This document shows positions 25,206 to 38,110 of a DNA stretch of 64,000 nt, one piece after another; position 1 is the first letter of the stretch, and each line of letters opens with the position of its first letter. Where the stretch lies: positions 54,019,894-54,083,893 of the forward strand of contig CM035422.1 in assembly GCA_020310875.1 (NCBI GenBank). Direction: 5' to 3'. The DNA comes from Ceratopteris richardii (Eukaryota; Streptophyta; Polypodiopsida; Polypodiales; Pteridaceae). The translations under genes and the position numbers were made by a program. The notes beneath the pieces were generated by a model. The model did no database searches and was not told the DNA's origin. It saw only the letters and a list, made by a program, of their open reading frames with translations.

Positions 25206-27300
25206 CTATCTGGAAATCACTCCACAAAAGGAAGTAAGCCCAAAGCAAAAAGCTTCAAACTTCTCGCTAGGCAGAGCCTTCGTGAAAAGGCTTGCAATGT
25301 TCTCCTGCATGGGCACATATGCCAAGCTGATCTCCCCAGCAAAGAACCTCTGCCTGACATAATGATAATGCACCTCAATGTGCTTAGTGCGAACATGGAA
25401 CACAGGGTTTCTCGCAACTGCCAATGCGCTGCGACTGTCAGTGAAGATGGTGGTGGCAGAAGTCTGACCAACACCCAAATCAGCCATAAGGCGTATGAGC
25501 CACACATACTCAACAGTCGCTGTGAAAGCTTGCCTATACTCAGCCTCACAACTGGAAGTTGCCATAGTAGGTTGCTTCTTGATCAACCAAGATATATATG
25601 AGCTACCAAGCATGAAGCAAAAGCCACTAGTGGACACACGAGTGTCATAGCAACCAGCCCAATCAGAGTCAGAAAAAGCATGCAAATCTGGCGATAGTGA
25701 TCCCCCCTTGGGATAAAACAACCCAAGTAGTCGAGTACCCCTCAAATAGAGAAAGATGTGCTTAACTGCTTGCCAATGCTTGACTCCTGGGCAATGCATA
25801 AACCTGGTCATCTGTAAGACAACAAACTAAATATCTAACCGAGTAATGCATAAGAAAATCAAGCATCCAACAGCCTTCTGATAGAGAACAACATCAAATG
25901 CATCTCCAGCATCATGAAGACTCAATCCTAAATCTGTCTCCATAGGAGTGGCAATAGGCTTACAATCTTCAAGGCCAAAATGTTGCAATAATGTGTCAAT
26001 ATATTTCGTTTGACACAAAGCCATTCCACCATCAACTTGCATAAATTGAATGCCCAAATAGTGATGCAAATGCCCCAAATCACACATCTCAAATGAGGCA
26101 TGCAAATCAGCCTTAAAATGAGCAATATGCTTCTCAATAGGACCAGTGAGCAGCATATCATCAACATAGACAACAATGATGAGAAGCACATCATTAGCAC
26201 GCTTCATATATAAGGTGCTTTCAATTGGACTATTTTCAAAACCATGTGCAATCAGATAGGCATGTATCTTCTCATACCAAGCACGTGGTGCTTGCTTTAA
26301 ACCATATAATGCCTTCTTTAACCTACACATCTGATTTTCATGCCCTTTCTGCACAAAGCCACGGGGCTGAAAAACATATACTTCTTCATGCAAGTCACCA
26401 TTCAGAAACGTTGTTTTAATGTCCAACTGATGTACATTCCAATCATGATGAGCTGCAAGTGCACAAATGCTCCGAACAGTAATCATACGGCATGTAGGTG
26501 CAAAGGTCTCATCAAAATCAATGCCTCTTTCTTGTGCATAACCCTTTGCAACAAGCCCAGCCTTATACCTGTCAACTGTACCATCCGGTTTACGCTTTAG
26601 CTTGTATACCCACTTAGTGCCAATGGCCTTCTTGCCTGGAGGCAAGTCACATAAAGACCAAGTACCATTCTTCATTATAGCATCATATTCAGATTGCATA
26701 GCAGCTATCCAATTTTTTGAGTTTTGTGCTTCATCAAACGAAACTGGCTCATTCTCATCACAGAGACTAGATGAAGCCATAGCATAGCAATCTGATGCAA
26801 AAGAGGCACTATGAGAGCTTGAACGAGTACGATATGACAAAGGTGTATCTAATTTGCTATCACGCAAAGTCTTCACTAGCTATTTTTATATAGTTTTTGC
26901 CTGCTCAATATCATCTCTCTCATCAACTAGTGCATCATGTAAATCTGCATAAAAAATAGAATGATCTGCATCATCACATGAAACTTGCAAAGGCTGAGAA
27001 GTTGCCTCATTAGGAAAAGCACTAGACTGTCCACCTGTAAAAAGAGGAAGCAAAGTATCATACATGTCTTTGGAGCTAACAGATGTCTCCTTAGTACATG
27101 AAAGCAATGGTTGAATAGCATCTTCCACAAAAACGACATCACGGCTAACCAGAATGCATTTAGTCTGTGGATGATATAGACGATAGCCTTTACTTTCAGA
27201 ACTGTACCCAACAAAAATACTTTTTACTGTGTTATCATCCAATTTTCTGTAGTGTTGTTCAGGCATTAATGCATATGCCAAACAACCAAAAACACGCAGA
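25206..27300 (-). pseudogene. Copia A3 reverse transcriptase and RNase H
   Basis: A long open frame (26876-25827) covers the [96 protein letters not shown] and VVYVDDMLLTGP with the catalytic Asp pair. A break near 25827 precedes the RNase H frame (25811-25206), with SDSDWAGCYDTRVSTS, SSCEAEYRQAFTATVE, DSRSALAVARNPVFHVRTKH and the C-terminal FTKALPSEKFEAF. RT copies genomic RNA inside the particle and RNase H degrades the template. A frameshift at 25811-25827 separates the two. Confidence 0.9.
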
Positions 27301-29332
27301 TGAGAAACAGATGGCTTGCGATCATGCCAAGCCTCATATGGAGTGATAGACTACAGTGCTTTAGTGGGACACTTGTTAAGTACATATGCTGCACACATAA
27401 CAGCCTCAAGCCAGAAACTATGTGGTAAAGCCTAACTCTTGACCATACAACTCACCATCTCCATGAGTGGCTTGTTCTTTCGTTCAGCAACTCCATTCTG
27501 TTGAGGTGTTTACGGCATTGTACATGGTGTTTTATCCCACGTTCAGCTAGAAATGCATTAAAATCAGAAGACATATATCCCCCCCCCTCCCCCCCCGATC
27601 AGAATAGAGGGTGCCCATTTTACATGCTGATAGATTTTCAACCAAAACCAAAAACTGTTTAAAGCACATGAACACTTTGGACTTTGCCTTCAATGGATAT
27701 ACCCATGCATGCATGGAAAAATCATCGATCAAAGTCACGAAGTAAAGATAATTTCCAAAAGAAGGTATTTGCATAGGACCACAGACATCACTATGTACAA
27801 GCTGCAATTTCTGAGTAGCCCGAATTGAACCATCTTTTTGAAAGGATGAACACTACATTTCGCCCAAAATACAACCTTCACAAACATGTTTTCCAGGTGC
27901 CTCAAGTTCGGGCAAAGAGGGCACCATTTCAGATTTTTGCAGGCATAGCAAACTAGCAAAATTTAGATGACCAAAGTGTGCATGCCAAAGCTTTGCATCT
28001 GACATAGCCCGAGAATCATTTATTGCACATGCCAAATCATTTACAGATCTTTCATGGTCTATGAGCTTATACAACCCACGACATAAAATGCTAGAAGCAA
28101 TAATCACATCGCCATTTGACAGATCATGAACTATACACCTGTCATCAATAAATTTCACAACCAAGCCAATCTTGGCTAATGCGAAAACTGATAATAGGTT
28201 CTTCTTGATCCCTGGCACAAATAAAGCATCTGAGAAAGTGAAAGAACTACCACTAGCAGTAGTCAAAATGATCTTACCAACTCCCATAATAGGATAAGAG
28301 GAGTTGTTGGCGCATGTAACAGCATTCCCTATGGGGGTAGGCTCGAGTGAAGAGAAGAAACTGTGCTGCGAGGTAATATGTTTGGTCGCCCCACTGTCAA
28401 AATACCAAACATCTGAGTCTAGTGCAGACATCCACAAGATAGCAGACTCTGTTTTCAGAGTAGAGGCCTCTACAACAACCATTCATGCCTCTTTTTTCTT
28501 TGCCTCTTTTGCAACCAGTTTAGAACAGTTCTTTATGATATGATCAGTTCCTTTACAGTACTTGCAAAACATTTTCTACTTTTCTGATTCTTTTTTCATC
28601 TTTGTCTTCCCTCTTCGATTGTGTAGAATTAGCAGATTTATGCTTACTAGTTGAAGAGCTCCATTTTCCTTTGCCCTTTTAACTAGCTAGGAAAGCTTGA
28701 TCTGCAACTCACATAATGGACCTGTTCTGTCTGGATTGATCTTCCTGCCACAGAACAGAGACTAACTCCTCAAATGACAAGGCATTTGGATTGCCTTTCA
28801 TCATCAACCGTAGAGTAGAAGCAAAACTTTGATATGAATCAGGAAGGCCATTCAGAACGGTCTGCATAAGTGAGCTATCTGGCATAACCTCGTCAACAAA
28901 AATCAATTATTACTTCTAGTCTTTGATCCTCGATTGGTACAATGTGGTAAGTGTATCCCAATCATCCTTAGCTATTATGCAAGAGCGAATGTGAGGAATA
29001 ATGGCATATTTGACAGACAAAGCTATCAATGCACGTGCTTAGGAATCTCTGCCATCCCAATGAATCTACTCTATGGTAGGTGCAACAGAAACCGCAACAT
29101 GAACAGGATTATGCAGATTATCATCATCTTTGACACCTTCTGCATCAGCTTTAGTACCTACTGTTGTAACAGTTGAAGGTGTGATAGGACGTGTTTTAGC
29201 ACCCTGCACAATGTTCCACAATCCTTTTGCAACCAATACATGTCACATCATATAAGCTCATAATGGGTAGTTGGTACCATCCAACTTATCCTGAACAACC
29301 AACATACAGAATACATCACTGCTTTCAGCCAT
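27301..29332 (-). pseudogene. Copia A3 gag, protease and integrase
   Basis: Gag begins at the ATG at 29330-29332 and shows the same N-terminal block as A2, with stops. A long frame (28482-27853) covers protease and GAG-pre-integrase. The protease active site is YFDSGATKHIT, the only family A copy here with the canonical Asp. The HHCC module reads WHAHFGHLNFASLL and CEGCILG. Integrase follows (27807-27547: HSDVCGPMQIPSFG, YFVTLIDDFSMHAWVYPLK), broken by a poly-C/G tract at 27578-27598 inside the second catalytic Asp region. Confidence 0.88.
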
Positions 29333-29656
29333 GGCCGGTGACTAAAATACCTTGATGCAAAAAATTGAATGTATCTCAAAAAGTTGAACAAAACTGCCTA
29401 AACGAATTCCGCTAGACCTGTAGCAAACTTTGAGACGCTTATACTGGCGAACAGAAACTAGTATATACCTTTGGCACAAAAAGATGAAATAACCTACACA
29501 AGTGCTGCGATAGTGCATTCGGAGGCCAAAACGAGCTCAGATCGCGATTTCGGCCTAGATGAAGCAAAACACACTGAGTATGTTCACCAAAATTCGTGCG
29601 ATTCTGAGAGTGCAAAGGGAGGAGTGTCAACGACGCCCTAGATGAAGCAACGACAT

Positions 29657-29668
29657 GCTCTGATACCA
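29657..29668 (-). promoter_or_regulatory. Initiator-Met tRNA primer binding site of Copia A3
   Basis: On the minus strand TGGTATCAGAGC lies two bases after the 5' LTR end. It is complementary to the 3' end of plant initiator methionine tRNA, the usual primer for minus-strand cDNA in plant Copia elements. Confidence 0.9.
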
Positions 29669-29670
29669 AT

Positions 29671-29903
29671 TGTTGGAGTTAGACGTCTGCGGAAGCATGC
29701 GAATAACACAAGGAGGAAGAAGAATCTTGGAGCACAACACACAATATTGAATGTATTACTAGAGAATGTACAAAGGTAAGTAACCCATTAGGGCAATAGG
29801 CGTATATACAAGTCGGGGGAAATAAACCTCCTAAAGAGGAAAAAAAGTACCCTGGTGGTCCTAGAGTATTCACACACATCACTACCTAAATATATCAATA
29901 ATA
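29671..29903 (-). repeat. Copia A3 5' LTR
   Basis: It closely matches the other 230-bp family A LTRs. The outer end is slightly altered (TCAATA instead of TCAACA), after which D-type LTR sequence starts. The A3 insertion therefore sits in a D LTR. Confidence 0.85.
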
Positions 29904-30546
29904 ATTGCTTAGTTTCCTGATAGAATCTCTCTTTTCTTAATCTATATAATGTTCTCTATCATTCAATGTATTTTGCTTTTGAAAAGCAAAGAATCAGAAA
30001 ATTAGGGTTTCATTTTTGAGTGGGTTTTAATTCTCATATATTCATATGTAAGATATCATTAGATGGATCTTTTGAGGGTCTATAAGAATATGCAATAATA
30101 TCTTTTGACTAATTTTGAAATTAGCACTTGCTAGAAAATTAGGGTTTGGAGCATAATTAAGCATTTTCCAACAATCCTCCTTTCAATGTCATATTGGGGT
30201 AAGATTTAATATCTTGCTTAATTTTTAATGTTTGTCTTTGGATAATAACTTGGTAAAAATATCTTCCATATTCTCACTTGTAGGAATATAGATAAGCTCA
30301 ATGTGCTTTTTAAATATATGCTCACGAATATAATGATAATGTACTTCAATATATTTATTCCTTGTACGATGAACATCATTGTTAGCAATAGCAATAGCGC
30401 TTTGACTTTTTGAATATATATGCATAGGTAGATGAACATGAACATCAAGATAACATAAATTTATTTGCCACCATATAACTTCAAGCATAGCTGTAAAGGT
30501 AGCTCTATAATCTGCTTCACTTGAAGATGTAGTCACTATAGGTTGT
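29900..30546 (-). mobile_element. Copia D fragment: RNase H end and 3' LTR
   Basis: RNase H residues (30545-30225) include QQPIVTTSSSEADYRATFTA, SKSQSAIAIANNDVH and KYIEVHYHYIREHIFKKH, then a purine tract (GAAAGGAGGAT) and an LTR starting TGTTGGAAAATGC at 30173. The LTR is cut at about 29900 by Copia A3. At 30546 the RNase H frame is cut, right at the lysine/glutamine codons, by the 3' LTR of Copia A4. The rest of D was not found. Confidence 0.85.
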
Positions 30547-33232
30547 TGTTGGAGATCGAGGTCTATGAAAGCACGCAAAAAGCACAAGGAGGAAGAAGAA
30601 GCTTGGAGCATAACACACAATTCTGAATGTATTACCACTAGAATGTATGAAGATAAGTAACCCGTTAGGGCTATAGGCATATATACAAGCCGGGAAAAAA
30701 AACCTCCTAAAGAGGGAAAAAAGTGCCCCGGTGGTCCTAGTGTGTTCACACACATCACTATCTAAATATATCGACAAATCCCCCCTTGGAGTGATGGAGT
30801 GAACAAGGAGATGACACTCATGTATAAGGAAGTGCCAAGCTATGTGGAATCAATCCACAAAAGGAAGTAAGCCCAAAGCTTTGCGGAAAGCTTCAAACTT
30901 CTCCCTAGGTAGAGCCTTCATGAAAAGGTTTGCAATGTTCTCCTGCATAGGCACATATGCCAAGCTGACCTCTCCAGCAGAGAACCTCTCCCTGACATAA
31001 TGATAATGCACCTCAATGTGCTTAGTGCGAGCATGGGACACATGGTTTCTCGCAATTGCCAATGCGCTCTCACTATCAGTGAAGATGGTGGCAGAAGACT
31101 GACCAACACCCAGATCAGCCATAAGGCGTCTGAGCTACACACACTCAACAGTCTCTATGAAAGCTTCCCTATACTCAGACTCATAACTAGAAGTGGCCAC
31201 AATAGGCTACTTCTAGCTCAACCAAGATATACATGAGCTACCAAGCATGAAGCAAAAGCCACTAGTGGACACACGAGTGTCATAGCAACCAACCGAGTGA
31301 GAGTTAGAAAAAGCATGTAAATCTAGCGGTAGTGATCGCCCCTTGGGATAAAACAATCCAAGTAGCTTGGTACCACTCAAGTAGTGAAAGATACGCTTAA
31401 CCGCCTTCCAATGCTTGACTACTAGGCAATGCATAAATTTGCTCATCTATGAGACAACAAACTGATTATTTGGCTGAGTAATGCATAAGTAAATCAAGCA
31501 TCCAACAACCTGCTAATAGAGAACAACATCAAATGCATCTCCAACATCATGAAGACTCAATCGTAAACCTGTCTCCATAGGAGTGGCAATAGGTTTGCAG
31601 TCTTCAAGGCCAAAATGCTGCAAATAATGATGCAAATGCCCCAAATCTGACATCTCGAATGAGGCATGCAAATCAACCTTAAAACCAACAATATGCTTCT
31701 CATGAGGACCAGTGAGCATCATGTCATCAACATACACAACAATTATCAGAAGCACATCATTAGTACGCTTAACATATAAGGTGCTTTCAGTTGGACTATT
31801 CTCAAAACCATGTGTAATCACATAGGTATGTATCTTTTCATACCAAGCACGTGGTGCTTGCTTTAAACCATATAGTGCCTTCTTCAACTTGCACACTTGG
31901 TTTTCATGCCCTTTCTACAGAAAGCCACGGGGTTGAAAAACATACACTTCTTCATTCCAATCACCATTCAAAAATGCAGTTTTAATGCCCAACTAATCTA
32001 CATTCCAACCATGATGAGTTGCAAGTGCACAGATGCTACGAACAGTAGTCATTCGTCATGTAGGTGCAAAGGTCTTATCAAAATCAATGCCTGTTTCCTG
32101 TGCATAACCCTTTGCAACAAGCCTAGCCTTATACCTGTCAACTGTTCCGTCAGGCTTACACTTTAGCTTGTATACCCTCTTAGTACCAATGACCTTCTTG
32201 GTAGGAGACAAGTCACATAAAGACCAAGTATCATTTTTCATGATAGCATCATATTCTGATTGAATAGTAGCCATTCAATTTTCAAAATTTTGTGCTTCAT
32301 CAAACGAAACAGGCTCATTTTCATCACAAAGACTAGAGGCAGCCATAACATAGCACTATGATGCAAAAGAGCCACTATGAGAGCCTGAACGAGTACGATA
32401 TGATAGAGGTGCATCTAATTTGCTTTCACACAAAGTCTGCACCAGCCATATTGGCATAGTTTTTGCCTCCTGAATGTTAGCTCTCTCATCAACAAGTGCA
32501 TCATGTGAATGTGCATCAGAAATGGAATGATATGCAACATCACATGAAACCTCTAAAGGCTAAGAAGTTGCCTCATTAGGACCAACATTAGATTGTCCAC
32601 CTGTAAAGTATCATACATGTCTTTGGAGCTAACAGGTGTCTCCTTAGTACATGAAAGTAATGGTTGAATAGAATCTTCCACAAAAACAATATCACGGCTA
32701 ACCAAAATGCGTTTAATCTGTGGATGATACAACCAATATCCTTTGCTTTTAGAATTGTATCCAACAAAAATACATTTCACTGCTTTATCATCATATTTCC
32801 TGTGTTGTTCAGACACTAATGCATATGCAAGACAACCAAAAACACGTATGTGAGCAACAGATGGGTTATGACCTGCCAAGCCTCATATGGAGTGATAAAC
32901 TGCAATGCTTTTGTGGGACACTTGTTAAGTACATATGCTACACACATGACAACCTCAATCTAGAAACTATGTTGTAAAACGTAACTCTTGACCATACCCC
33001 TTGCCATCTCCATGAGTGACTTGTTCTTTTGTTCAGCAACTCCATTCTGTTGAGGTGTATATGATACTACATTGATGTTTTATCCCACCTTTAGCTAGAA
33101 ATGTTTTAAAGTCAGAAGACATATATTCCTTCCCTCGATCAAAATGGAGGATGCCCATTTTACATGCTGACAGATTTTTAGCCAGATTTAGAAGCTATTT
33201 GAAGCACATAAACACTTTCAACTTTGCTTTCA
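30547..33232 (-). mobile_element. Copia LTR retrotransposon A4, 5'-truncated
   Basis: A 3' LTR (30547-30776, 230 bp) is followed by the purine tract and RNase H (31446-30850). RT follows (32274-31513; VVYVDDMMLTGP has the catalytic Asp pair; a gap of about 70 bp near 31622 removes the IQFMQVDGG block seen in A3). Integrase C-terminus (33200-32553) ends the copy. Homology stops inside integrase at about 33232 where Copia E begins, so protease and gag are absent. Stops and frameshifts are frequent. Confidence 0.88.
30850..33200 (-). pseudogene. Copia A4 integrase, RT and RNase H remnants
   Basis: Domains in coding order (right to left): integrase C-terminal motifs [20 protein letters not shown] and [17 protein letters not shown] with [38 protein letters not shown] and KALYGLKQAPRAWYEKIHTY; RNase H with LADLGVGQSSATIFTDSESA... 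interrupted by several stops, and NHVSHARTKHIEVHYHYVRE. Frames shift at least five times. Confidence 0.85.
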
Positions 33233-33964
33233 GGCTCTTCTTTGATCCTCTATTCCCTTTGATCTTCGTAATCCTTATGAGGATGATTCTGGTACATCTA
33301 CATGTGGATTGTGATCATCAAAGAGCTGTTGTGCCCACTTCGGTAGTGGCTTACACTGTGCAACTACAACTGGTTGGCTTTGAGGAGATTTCTCCACCAG
33401 ATGTTTCCTCCTCAATTTTAACCTATCTTTTGATAGGCACAAGGTGAGATATTTCTCCATTTGATGAGATAGTAGATTTACCTTTATCTTCTACTAAGTG
33501 TTGTCGTTCATCAAACACCAGATCTCGGCTGAAAAAAATCTTCCTTGCCTCAGGATCCCACAACCTGTATGCTTTAGACTCTTCACTATATCCTAGGAAG
33601 ACACACTTTTTGCTTTTTGAATCCAACTTTGATCTTGTTGAATAAAAAATATGTGCATAACAGAAACAACCAAAAATTCTGAAATGCAAAACTGAAGGCT
33701 TTTTACCAGAATATGCTTCTTGAGGAGTCATCCCCTTTAGTACTTTTGTGTAGCTTCGATTGAGGATGTAGACTGTTGTATTGATTGCTTCTGCCCAGAA
33801 TGAATCAGGTATGTCTTGAGCCTTTAGCATACAATGAGCCATTTCAACTACTGTCATGTTCCTACGCTCAACAATGCCATTTTGTTGAGGTGTATGAGCT
33901 GTGGTAAGTTGCCTTTTCACACCATGCTCCTTACAATAATTGTTGAATTCTGTTGACAAGAATT
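33233..33964 (-). pseudogene. Copia E integrase fragment
   Basis: An open frame (33964 to 33423) carries the integrase core from KFLSTEFNNYCKEHGVKRQ through TPQQNGIVERRNMTVVEMAH, SFWAEAINTTVYILNRS and the C-terminal FLGYSEESKAYRLWDPEAR. A second frame (33460-33275) gives a linker ending KPLPKWAQQLFDDHNPHVDV. It is a different Copia family from A. The right end is cut by the LTR of Copia F, the left end abuts Copia A4. Confidence 0.87.
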
Positions 33965-35360
33965 TGTCATTAGGAAGGAGATAAGGAAGAGAGCACACAC
34001 ACACTCTCACTCTCAAGGAGAATCACACATAGATTGAGGCAAGGAAGAATGATCTTCTTCTTCTTCTTCTTCTTCTTCTTCTATTACATAAAAAGGAATG
34101 TACAAGAATGACCTAAAAACAAGAATACAACAAGTACAATATATAAAGTACAATACATAAAGAAAAACCTAATGTCCACGAATGAGTGAGCTGGCAAAGA
34201 AAAAATGCCATCACTCTCGGTAGATAAATCTAATAAAGCTCAATGAAGTATCCCTGACATATACCGGCGTGACCACTATACATGTCAGAGAACCGAAAAA
34301 CTGGTACGTGTCATCTTGGATCATCACATGTTGAGCTTGATATCTCAACACTCCCACTCAAGCTCAACGCCATATCCTGTAATCCAAGCATCTCCCGAAA
34401 CTTCTTCAACTTCTCAGCTCAAAGTGCTTTGGTGAAAATATCACCAACCTACTCATCTGTTCTCACATAAACAAGATGAATATCACCTGCTAATACCTTC
34501 TCTCTGATGAAGTGATAATGTACCTCGATATTCTTTGTTCTAGCATGGAAAACAGGGTTCCGTGCTAACTGTATGCTACTAAAATTATCACAATAAATGG
34601 TGATAGGCTTTTGCACTTCCACACCTAAATCTACAAGTAGCATCTCCAGCCATGATGTCTCACATGCTGCCATTGTAGTACCTCTATACTCAGCCTCTGT
34701 ACTCGACAGAGCAACAGTGGGTTGCTTCTTGGTGCTCCATGTAAGAGCTCCACTCCCAAGTGAGAATAGAAAATCACTAGTAGATCTTCTATCTGGAATG
34801 CTACCAGCCCAATCGGCATCGGTGTATCCATAAACCTACAAATCTACACCAGCCTCATAAAACAATGCATAATCCAAAGTAGCACTCACATAACGTAGAG
34901 TGCGCCTTAGAGCATCCAAATGTGGCTTCTTGGGAACCTGCATAAATTGACTTTCAAGTCCAACAGTATAACTTAGATCAGGCCTTGTAATTGTGAGATA
35001 TATAAGACTTCCCACAATTTTCCTGTACATAGTAGCATTTTCCAATACTTCACCTGATGTAGTGTCCAACTTCAAATTCTGATCTAATGGCATAGAAATT
35101 GGCTTACAATCAGCCATACCATACTTTTGCAGCATATTCAAGGCATATTGCCTTTGCGACATCCATACACCTGTTTCTATGTGTATAAACTCAATGCCCA
35201 AGAAATAGCGCAGCACATCAAGATCTTTCATGTCAAATTCCTGCATAAAAAGTTTCTTTACCTCTTTGATGCTTCCTTCATTATCACCACCTACAATTAG
35301 GTCATCAACATAAATAGCCACAATAGTGATGCCATCATCAACCTTCCTTGCATATAGTGA
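33965..35360 (-). mobile_element. Copia F: 3' LTR, RNase H and RT end
   Basis: The LTR (33965-34350, 386 bp; TG/CA ends, with a (TTC)n tract at 34052-34081) is inserted in the integrase of Copia E. On the minus strand it follows the purine tract GAGCTTGAGTGGGAG. RNase H and the RT C-terminal part lie at 34351-35345. The element is cut near 35360 by the LTR of Copia G. Confidence 0.88.
34390..35345 (-). pseudogene. Copia F reverse transcriptase (C-terminal half) and RNase H
   Basis: RT starts within the catalytic strand IYVDDLIVGG and continues through FDMKDLDVLRYFLGIEF, MYRKIVGSLIYLTITRPDLS and RRTLRYVSATLDYALFYEAG (35321-34836). After a stop, RNase H continues (34831-34449): DADWAGSIPDRRSTSDF, KKQPTVALSSTEAEYRG, IYCDNFSSIQLARNPVFHAR and KNIEVHYHFIREKVLAGD. 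A few in-frame stops separate the parts. Confidence 0.88.
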
Positions 35361-36388
35361 TGATGGAGAGTGTTAATCTCCAAAAGAACAAGCTATTCTT
35401 GATGTTAGACCACCTCTATATCAAGAACAACTTTAAACTCCAACCAATTTTGGAAGACAAGTACCAAACTATCAAGAAATTAGCTAACTATGAAGAAATC
35501 TATTTCTCAGAAAAGTCTGCTGCACATTAATCAATCATTGACTAATCATTTGTGCAAAGTTTCTGATGAAACTTTGTAGAATGTGTTGCTTAGAGATTGC
35601 GCACCTTCTCCAAGTTAAAACACTTCAAATGCTTGAGTAGATTATGAGAAATGATTCAAACAATCTACCTATGTCTGAAACTGTCTCTCTGTAGAGTCGA
35701 CTTTGACACCTGCAGCTTCTAAGACATGATTCTCCCAAACTAGAACCCATTTAAGCAAATGCTTTTAGCCATAGATGGCTTACCTTCCAACTTAAATTTT
35801 GACTCCTCATTCGTGTAAAACTTTACACTATGCACTGAGCACTGTCCATTTCTTTGATCATCGAATCTGCGCCTGTTTCAGAAGACACTGAACACTTTCT
35901 CACATATAGATGTTCCTGTCTAAAATTCTTTGAGCCTGTTTGCAATTGGACTCTCAAACTTTAACCATAGATAGATTAACTATGGATTTAGACGTGTACA
36001 AAATGATTTCTCATAAGATTAAACACAGAAGGAGAATCAGAGAAAAGATCGACGCACAATTCTCTGAAAACTTTTTCTTATCTTAACTCTTCATACATCT
36101 GATGGATGATACATACAATGTTCATCATCTTCTCATCTATATTTCATTTCATACTCATCTCACTCTACAAATACGACTATGAGCATGTACTTATATATAC
36201 ATATGAGTACTGATTCGTCATTACTTCAAGTATATTGAAGTATATACAAAACTAATGTACATATGATTTAAAGAATTTTGCTATCTGAACCTTCTCTTCA
36301 TTCCATGAAGTTGATCTTCAATCTTTTCTTCACCTCTTCACTTCTAGGCTTTATATAATCACCAATTGTTGATTGTCCTGCTCCAACA
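35361..36388 (-). repeat. Copia G 3' LTR, about 1.03 kb
   Basis: On the minus strand it begins TGTTGGAGCAGGACAATC right after the purine tract GATTGAGGGGGAGT. It ends near 35361 in ...CTCCATCA. Its far end matches the LTR at the right edge of the window (63570 onward), sharing AAATGCTTTTAGCCATAG and CTTACCTTC blocks. It interrupts the RT of Copia F. Confidence 0.82.
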
Positions 36389-38110
36389 ACTCCCCCTCAA
36401 TCATCAATTGTGATTACCTGCATCTTCTTTATCCCTGCCATATCTTTAAACCTTTGCAACTTTGGTCCATCCAAACTTTTTGTCATCATATCTGCAAGTT
36501 GATCTTTTGTAGGAGTATGCATAACTTCTATTTCTTTATCAACAACCTTCTCTCTCAGAAAATGATACTGAATCTCAATATGTTTAGTTCTAGCATGAAA
36601 CACAGGATTTGTTGCCAAATATAAAGAACTCATATTATCTCCACAAATGATAGGAGTACTCTGAACAATATCAAAACTCTTCATAAGAGTCTTTAACCAT
36701 ATTACTTCCTTTGCAGCTTCTACCATGCCTTTGTATTCTGCTTCTGTAGATGATAGAGCAACTGTATGTTGCTTCTTAGAGCACCATGAAATTAGCTTGT
36801 CTCCCACATAATACAAATATCCATGTGTTGATCTTCTATCACCAGAATTACCTGCCCAATCTGCATCACTGTATATTTTGACTCTTGTATCTGAAGTATA
36901 TCCATAATATAGACCTTCTTTAAGTGTGCCCTTTATGTACCTAAGTACTCTTTGTCCTGCAATCCAATGTTCCTTTCTAGGACAATGCATGAATTGAGAT
37001 AGAACTCCAACTGCATATGATAAATCAGGCCTTGTTAATGTAGCATAAATCAAGCTACCCACCAAACTCTGATAGAGCTTCATATCTTTGAATTCTTCTC
37101 CTCCATATCTAGTCAACCTGTGATTTACTTCCATTGGAGTTGGTGCTATCCTCCAATCTTCCATTTTAAATTTGGTTAACAAATTTTTCAGATACCTTTC
37201 TTGAGTTACATCTACTCCATGTTGAGTATATGAAATCTCCATTCCCAAAAAGAATGACAAATTTCACAAATCACTGATTTTGAATTCTTTCTCCATCTAT
37301 TTCTTAATCATGTGTATGCCTTTGTCATCTGTTCCTGTAAGTATTATGTCATCAACATAAATACAAACATAAATAAATCCATCTTTACTTGCTTTGACTA
37401 ACAAGCTACTATCTGCTTTTGATGCTTGAAATCCAAGTTCTTTCAAGAACTTTACAAGCCTATAATTCCATGCCCTTGGGGCCTGCTTCAATCCATACAA
37501 AGCTCTCTTGAGCTTACACACATAATTTGGATACACTTGATCTTTGAAACCATCTGGTTGCTCCATGTAAACTTCATCTGAAATGTAGCGATTCAAGAAA
37601 GCATTTTTAACATCTAATTGAGATAATTTCCAACCTTTGCAAGCAGCAATTGCTATGAGTGTCCTAATAGTTGTCATCTTTGCCACAGGACTATATGTCT
37701 CATCATAGTCCAATCCATATGTCTGTGCATATCCCTTCACAACAAGTCTGGCTTTGTATCTAGAAATACTTCCATCTACAAATCTTTTTGTTTTGTAAAC
37801 CCACTTACATCCAATGATCTTCTGACTATTTGGTTTAGGAACCAAATCCCACTCATTTTCCATCAATGCATCATATTCCTCCTGCATAGCTTTTTCCCAA
37901 TTCTTCTTCCCTTTGGCTTCATCATATGTGGATGGATCTTCATCTGCTTTTAACATGTAAGCATAATCTTTAGTAGTCAAGAATGAAGTATCATAGCTAT
38001 ACCTTGTAGGTTGCCATTTATGCCTAGATGATCTTCTGACTTCTCCACTTCTTGAAGTTTTTGGTTCATCACATTCTGGATCAAATCTTGGCACTTCTTC
38101 AACTTCACAC
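35361..38110 (-). mobile_element. Copia G: 3' LTR, RNase H and RT
   Basis: The 3' half of a minus-strand Copia element is the best preserved RT-RNase H pair of this cluster. It is truncated at about 38110, just upstream of the RT N-terminus, where plus-strand Copia H begins. Gag, protease and integrase are missing. Confidence 0.88.

Larger units (their letters stand above)
24914..29903 (-). mobile_element. Copia LTR retrotransposon A3
   Basis: The element runs from the shared LTR to a 5' LTR at 29671-29903. It has an intact initiator-Met primer site and all coding domains without a large insertion, making it the structurally most complete Copia in the window. Several stops and frameshifts still disrupt Gag-Pol. 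Confidence 0.92.

Noticed and set aside
31000..31236. Plus-strand open frames antisense to Copia RNase H and RT (also at 25362, 26225, 20095)
   Set aside because: They recur at equivalent places in each family A copy because they mirror the minus-strand coding sequence.
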